In this document: piece after piece, positions 60,666 to 64,000 of the stretch
Position numbering within the stretch: the stretch's first letter is position 1
How the letters are laid out: each line of letters begins with the position of its first letter
Source: Nocardioides soli
GTDB lineage: Bacteria > Actinomycetota > Actinomycetes > Propionibacteriales > Nocardioidaceae
Length of the DNA: 64,000 nt
NCBI RefSeq assembly: GCF_014191495.1
Contig: NZ_JACHWR010000002.1
Span: 1,364,001-1,428,000, forward strand
Direction of reading: 5' to 3'
Position numbers and translations under genes: made by a program
Notes under the pieces: generated by a model
Database searches by the model: none
Told to the model about the DNA's origin: nothing
Seen by the model: only the letters and a program-made list of their open reading frames with translations

Positions 60666-60986
60666 GTGATCGTGGTGGTCAGCCAGGCGTGGACGAAGCC
60701 GGGCGAGGAGCACGCCGCGGCGTACGTCGCGCTGTCCGCGGAGTTCGGGCGCTTCTTCCGCGACCACCCGGGCTACCGCGGGCGTCGCCTCGTGCGCGGG
60801 GTCGAGGACCGGACCCACTTCACGCACCTGCGCTACTTCGACTCCGTCGCGTCCTACGAGCAGTGCACGCAGCACCCCGACTACCAGGACCACCTGGTCG
60901 CGATGTACGAGCACCTCCGGCCCTACGAGTCCTACCCGCGCGAGTACCTCGAGGTCGTCCTCGACGAGCCGGGGTACGCCGGGTGA
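60666..60986 (+). CDS. ABM-fold monooxygenase-like protein
   Basis: A 106-residue dimeric alpha-beta-barrel (antibiotic biosynthesis monooxygenase/EthD-like) protein: IVVVSQAWTKPGEEHAAAYV, then THFTHLRYFDSVASYEQCTQHPDY. The fold includes heme-degrading IsdG enzymes and cofactor-free quinone-forming oxygenases; no IsdG-type N/W/H triad is evident. GTG 60666 has GGGAGG upstream. It is first in an operon with an esterase, a hydratase and others. Confidence 0.72.
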   Translation: MIVVVSQAWTKPGEEHAAAYVALSAEFGRFFRDHPGYRGRRLVRGVEDRTHFTHLRYFDSVASYEQCTQHPDYQDHLVAMYEHLRPYESYPREYLEVVLDEPGYAG

Positions 60987-61636
60987 GTACGTTCGTCCTC
61001 GTCCACGGGGCGTTCCGCGGCGGCTGGGCCTGGGACCGGGTCGCGCCGCTGCTGCGCGCCGCCGGTCACGAGGTGCACGCCCCGACGCTGAGCGAGACCG
61101 CGAGCGGGCTCGAGACCTGGGTCGACGAGGTCGCGGCGCTGGTGACCGGCGACGACGTGGTGCTCGCCGGGCACAGCCAGGGCGGTGTGGTCGTGCGCGA
61201 GGTGGCGCTGCGCGTGCCCGTCCGGGCGATCGTGTATGTCGATGCCGCCGTGCCGGAGCCGGGGGAGCGGGCCGTCGACCTGGGTGCCTCCCCGCTGCAG
61301 CTGCCGCCGCGCGAGACGATGATCCCGCCACGGCCGATCGAGTCGGCCGGCGACCTCGACGCCGCCACCGCCGCCTGGATGAACGAGCGGCTCGCGCCGG
61401 TGCCGTTCGCCCCGTCGCTGGACCCGGCCTCGGCCGGCGAGCCGGTCGCCGCGACGACCTATGTCTTCTGCACGGGCACGCCGGCGGCGTACCCGTGCGG
61501 CACCACCCGGAGCCGGCTCGACGAGCGCGGCATCCCGTACGCCTGGGTCGAGGCGGGGCACGACGCCCCGCTCACCCGGCCCGACGCGGTCGCCGAGCTG
61601 CTGCTCGCCGCCGCCAGAGAGGAAGAGATCGCGTGA
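60983..61636 (+). CDS. MES-type alpha/beta hydrolase (esterase)
   Basis: A 217-residue small hydrolase of the methylesterase/hydroxynitrile-lyase branch: FVLVHGAFRGGWAWDRVAPLLRAAGHEVHAPTL at the start, nucleophile in LAGHSQGGVVVREVAL, and late His in YAWVEAGHDAPL. Plant relatives MES16 and pheophorbidase remove the C13 methyl ester of chlorophyll catabolites. Given the island content, an analogous demethylation is conceivable. GTG 60983 overlaps the previous stop; it is coupled to the MaoC-like gene behind it. Confidence 0.85.
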   Translation: MSTFVLVHGAFRGGWAWDRVAPLLRAAGHEVHAPTLSETASGLETWVDEVAALVTGDDVVLAGHSQGGVVVREVALRVPVRAIVYVDAAVPEPGERAVDLGASPLQLPPRETMIPPRPIESAGDLDAATAAWMNERLAPVPFAPSLDPASAGEPVAATTYVFCTGTPAAYPCGTTRSRLDERGIPYAWVEAGHDAPLTRPDAVAELLLAAAREEEIA

Positions 61637-62154
61637 GCGTGCAGCCCGGTTGGCAGGGACGGTTCTTCGAGGACTTCACCGTCGGCGACGTCTACCAGCA
61701 CCCTCTGGGGCGCACCGTGAGCGAGGCCGACAACACCTGGTTCTCGCTGCTGACGATGAACACCAACCAGATGCACTTCAACGCCGAGTACGCCGCGCGT
61801 TCGGAGTTCACCAAGCCGCTGGTCGTCTCGACCCTGACCGTCGCGATCGCGGTCGGCCAGAGCGTCACCGACCTGACCCAGAACGCGTTCGCGAACCTGG
61901 GCTGGGACGACATCAGGATGACCCACCCGGTCTTCGCCGGTGACACGCTCTACAGCGAGTCGATCGTGAAGGAGAAGCGCGAGTCGTCCTCGCGCCCCCA
62001 CGCCGGCATCGTGACCGTGCGCACCCGCACCCTCAACCAGGACGGCAAGGAGGTGTGCTCCTTCCTGCGCACCTTCTATGTCTACCGGCGCGGCGCCGAG
62101 CAGCTCGAGGGGATCTTCCCCGAGGGCGAGCGGCCGCTGACGCTGGAGGACTGA
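61633..62154 (+). CDS. MaoC-like hydratase (mesaconyl-CoA hydratase type)
   Basis: A 173-residue single hotdog-fold protein: GRFFEDFTVGDVYQHPLGRTVSEADN carries the hydratase-2 start, MNTNQMHFNAEYA the catalytic D/H region (here N and H), and RMTHPVFAGDTLYSESIVKEKRESSSRP the second part, matching mesaconyl-CoA/beta-methylmalyl-CoA hydratases. It would add water to a methyl-branched enoyl-CoA. Neighbouring CoA-transferase and lyase genes give it both a source and a sink. GTG 61633 overlaps the esterase stop. Confidence 0.85.
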   Translation: MSVQPGWQGRFFEDFTVGDVYQHPLGRTVSEADNTWFSLLTMNTNQMHFNAEYAARSEFTKPLVVSTLTVAIAVGQSVTDLTQNAFANLGWDDIRMTHPVFAGDTLYSESIVKEKRESSSRPHAGIVTVRTRTLNQDGKEVCSFLRTFYVYRRGAEQLEGIFPEGERPLTLED

Positions 62155-63152
62155 TGCGGATCACGTTCGGTCCGTGGGGCGAGACCCTGGCCGAGGTGGC
62201 GGCCGCGGCCCGCGCGGCCGAGGAGGCCGGCGCCGAGGCGGTGTGGGTGCCCGAGCTGCACCGCAGCGCCACCGTCACTGCGGCCGCGGTCGCGGCCGCC
62301 ACCACGCGCGCGCAGGTGGGGACGGCGATCGCGCTGGCCTTCACGCGGAGCCCGATGGTCACGGCCTTGGAGGCGCTCGACCTGGACGAGCTCTCCGGCG
62401 GTCGGTTCGTGCTGGGGCTGGGCACGGGCGTGCGTCGGCTCAACGAGGACTGGCACGGCGTCGACTGGGACAAGCCCGTCACGATGCTGCGCGAGACGGT
62501 CCGCAACGTCCGCGAGTTCTGGGCCCGCTGCGCCGGCGGCGAGCCGATCGAGCTCGACGGCGAGCGGGAGCCGATGCGGATCCGCGGCTACCGGCGGCCC
62601 TACCCGCCGGCGCGCACCGACATCCCGGTCTACCTCGCCGCGATGGGGCCGGCCCTGACCCGGCTGGCCGGCGAGATCGGCGACGGCTGGATCTCCCACG
62701 AGCTCACGTCGCCGGCGTTCCTGCGCGAGAGGATCCTTCCCGAGCTCGGCGCCCACGGTCGCCGGGTCGACGTCGTCACGTCGGCCTGCTGCTCCGTCGA
62801 CCGCGACCCCGCCGTCGCCCGGCGCCGCAGCGCCGGCATGGTGGGCTTCTACGCCACCGTCCGCACCTACGCCGACTTCTTCGACTTCCACGGCCTCGCC
62901 GCGGACCAGCAGAAGGTCATCGACGCCTTCGCCGGCTCGACCGCAGGAGGGCTCGCCGGCCACGTCTCCGACGCGATGGTCGACGCCCTGACGCTCTCGG
63001 GCACGCGCGACCAGGTCGCCGAGCGGATCGCGGCGTACGCCGGCCTCGCCGACACCATCAAGCTCACCCCGCCCACCCACGGGCTCGCGCCGGACGAGAT
63101 CCGGGCCGCCCAGCGCGAGGTCATCGCCGTCATCGAGGAGCTGTGCCGATGA
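62154..63152 (+). CDS. LLM-class (luciferase-like) flavin/F420 oxidoreductase
   Basis: A 332-residue TIM-barrel of the bacterial-luciferase superfamily: AEEAGAEAVWVPELH, VGTAIALAFTRSPMVTALEALDLDELSGGRFVLGLGTG and TDIPVYLAAMGPALTRLAGEIGDGWISH are classic. Actinobacterial members without a reductase neighbour usually use F420; some transfer hydride to unsaturated carbonyls or imines. The flavin or F420 choice and substrate are not readable. The ATG shares one base with the MaoC stop. Confidence 0.88.
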   Translation: MRITFGPWGETLAEVAAAARAAEEAGAEAVWVPELHRSATVTAAAVAAATTRAQVGTAIALAFTRSPMVTALEALDLDELSGGRFVLGLGTGVRRLNEDWHGVDWDKPVTMLRETVRNVREFWARCAGGEPIELDGEREPMRIRGYRRPYPPARTDIPVYLAAMGPALTRLAGEIGDGWISHELTSPAFLRERILPELGAHGRRVDVVTSACCSVDRDPAVARRRSAGMVGFYATVRTYADFFDFHGLAADQQKVIDAFAGSTAGGLAGHVSDAMVDALTLSGTRDQVAERIAAYAGLADTIKLTPPTHGLAPDEIRAAQREVIAVIEELCR

Positions 63153-64000
63153 AGCCCCTGCAGGACGTTCGCATCATCGCGGTCGAGCAGTACGGCGCCG
63201 GACCGTTCGGCAGCGTGCACCTGGCCGACCTGGGCGCCGAGGTGATCAAGATCGAGGACCCGCGCGTCGGCGGCGACGTCGGCCGCTACGTGCCGCCGTA
63301 CGCCGAGGGCGAGGACTCGCTCTTCTTCGAGGCGTTCAACCGGAACAAGTCAAGCCTGTCGCTCGACCTCGCGACTCCCGCGGGCCGCGCGGTCTTCGAG
63401 GACCTGGTGAAGGTCGGCGACGCCGTCTACAGCAATCTGCGCGGCGACGTGCCGGCGAAGATCGGCATCACCTACGACGACCTCAAGCACCTCAACCCGC
63501 GGATCGTGTGCTGCTCGCTCACCGGCTTCGGGATGACCGGGCCGCGGCAGCAGGAGCCCGGCTACGACTACGTGCTGCAGGCGCTCGCGGGTTGGATGGA
63601 CCTCACCGGTGACCCCGACGGCCCGCCGACCAAGTCGGGGCTGTCGATGGTCGACTACAGCGGCGGCTTCGTCGCCGCGATCTCGCTGCTGGCCGGCATC
63701 CACGCGGCGCGTCGCGACGGGGTCGGCATGGACTGCGACGTCAGCCTCTACGACACCGCGATGGGCCTGCTGACCTATCCGGCGACCTGGCACCTCAACG
63801 CCGGGTTCCGGCCGGTGCGCACGCGCCACTCCGCGCACCCGTCGCTGGTGCCGTTCCAGGCGTTCGAGGCCCAGGACGGCTGGCTGGTCGTCGGCTGCGC
63901 GAAGGAGAAGTTCTGGCAGCGCCTCACCGACGTCATCGAGCGGCCGGAGTGGGCCGACGACCCGCGCTTCGCGACGTTCGCCGACCGCGACCGCAACCGC
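63149..64000 (+). CDS. class III CoA-transferase, 3' end missing
   Basis: Runs off the window after 284 residues; a full protein would have about 400. It has AVEQYGAGPFGSVHLADLGAEVIKIEDP near the start, SNLRGDVPAKIGITYDDLKHLNPRIV, and the nucleophilic Asp in SGLSMVDYSGGF. It is distinct from the first CoA-transferase at 25599, being shorter in the N-terminal loop and carrying Y-G in place of L-L after the first Gln. It is coupled to the LLM gene by four bases and is probably the acid-activating enzyme for the MaoC hydratase. Confidence 0.9.
   Translation, partial: MKPLQDVRIIAVEQYGAGPFGSVHLADLGAEVIKIEDPRVGGDVGRYVPPYAEGEDSLFFEAFNRNKSSLSLDLATPAGRAVFEDLVKVGDAVYSNLRGDVPAKIGITYDDLKHLNPRIVCCSLTGFGMTGPRQQEPGYDYVLQALAGWMDLTGDPDGPPTKSGLSMVDYSGGFVAAISLLAGIHAARRDGVGMDCDVSLYDTAMGLLTYPATWHLNAGFRPVRTRHSAHPSLVPFQAFEAQDGWLVVGCAKEKFWQRLTDVIERPEWADDPRFATFADRDRNR

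Noticed and set aside
60666..60986. The ABM protein as a STAY-GREEN Mg-dechelatase or an IsdG heme oxygenase
   Set aside because: Its pattern is a plain ABM barrel; no STAY-GREEN features or the IsdG catalytic triad are visible.

Overview
The window is very high-G+C DNA with GTG starts, start/stop overlaps (ATGA, GTGA) throughout, many apparently leaderless promoters (TANNNT six or seven bases before the start codon), an actinobacterial-type ilvB attenuator, an A-B fused Mrp antiporter, a DUF222/HNH gene and TGGTTGAGGAAGGC-type palindromic repeats. Together these suggest an actinobacterium, probably Nocardioidaceae and Nocardioides-like. This is inferred from gene content and style. No rRNA, tRNA or CRISPR array was seen.

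Left part (1-24.6 kb), mostly core functions. It holds the end of an amidohydrolase, a six-gene minus-strand Mrp Na+/H+ antiporter operon (mnhAB-C-D-E-F-G), an unknown membrane-anchored protein, an aldose epimerase divergent from a xylulokinase/kynureninase/LD-carboxypeptidase operon, a UBP zinc-finger protein, a Pr6Pr-type membrane protein, a GNAT acetyltransferase, a NarL-type two-component system, two VOC proteins, and ilvB-ilvN-ilvC behind a leader peptide and attenuator. At 23-24.7 kb lies a small accessory patch: two small genes of unknown role, an XRE regulator with a duplicated operator, and a 159-bp structured element with 17-bp terminal inverted repeats.

Right part (24.67-64 kb), a large catabolic island. 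It is organised as divergent or tandem operons. Six operon heads carry an A+T-rich motif of the form RTATATNNTCTA, and a GntR/FCD regulator sits in the middle. The 39.9-46.9 kb operon and the 58.9-61.6 kb genes encode relatives of the plant chlorophyll-breakdown set: three red-chlorophyll-catabolite-reductase-like proteins, a pheophorbide-a-oxygenase-like Rieske protein, an NYC1/NOL-like short-chain dehydrogenase, a chlorophyllase-like hydrolase and a MES-type esterase. Around them are enzymes suited to the small imide, amide and methyl-branched acid fragments expected from pyrrole rings: a tandem nitrilase, a maleamate-type amidohydrolase, a maleate isomerase/arylmalonate decarboxylase relative, an isocitrate-lyase-family C-C lyase, HMG-CoA lyase, two class III CoA-transferases, a MaoC hydratase, two aldehyde dehydrogenases and several flavin monooxygenases. 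Uptake could run through a Liv-type ABC transporter, in which permeases and one ATPase are fused into a single chain, with two LPXTG surface proteins and a sortase nearby.

My reading is that 24.7-64 kb is a bacterial tetrapyrrole (chlorophyll- or bilin-like) catabolic island. The enzyme families are read from the sequence; the substrate is inference. Between 46.9 and 49.1 kb the island is interrupted by a repeat cluster and a DUF222/HNH gene. It runs off the right edge inside a second CoA-transferase gene.
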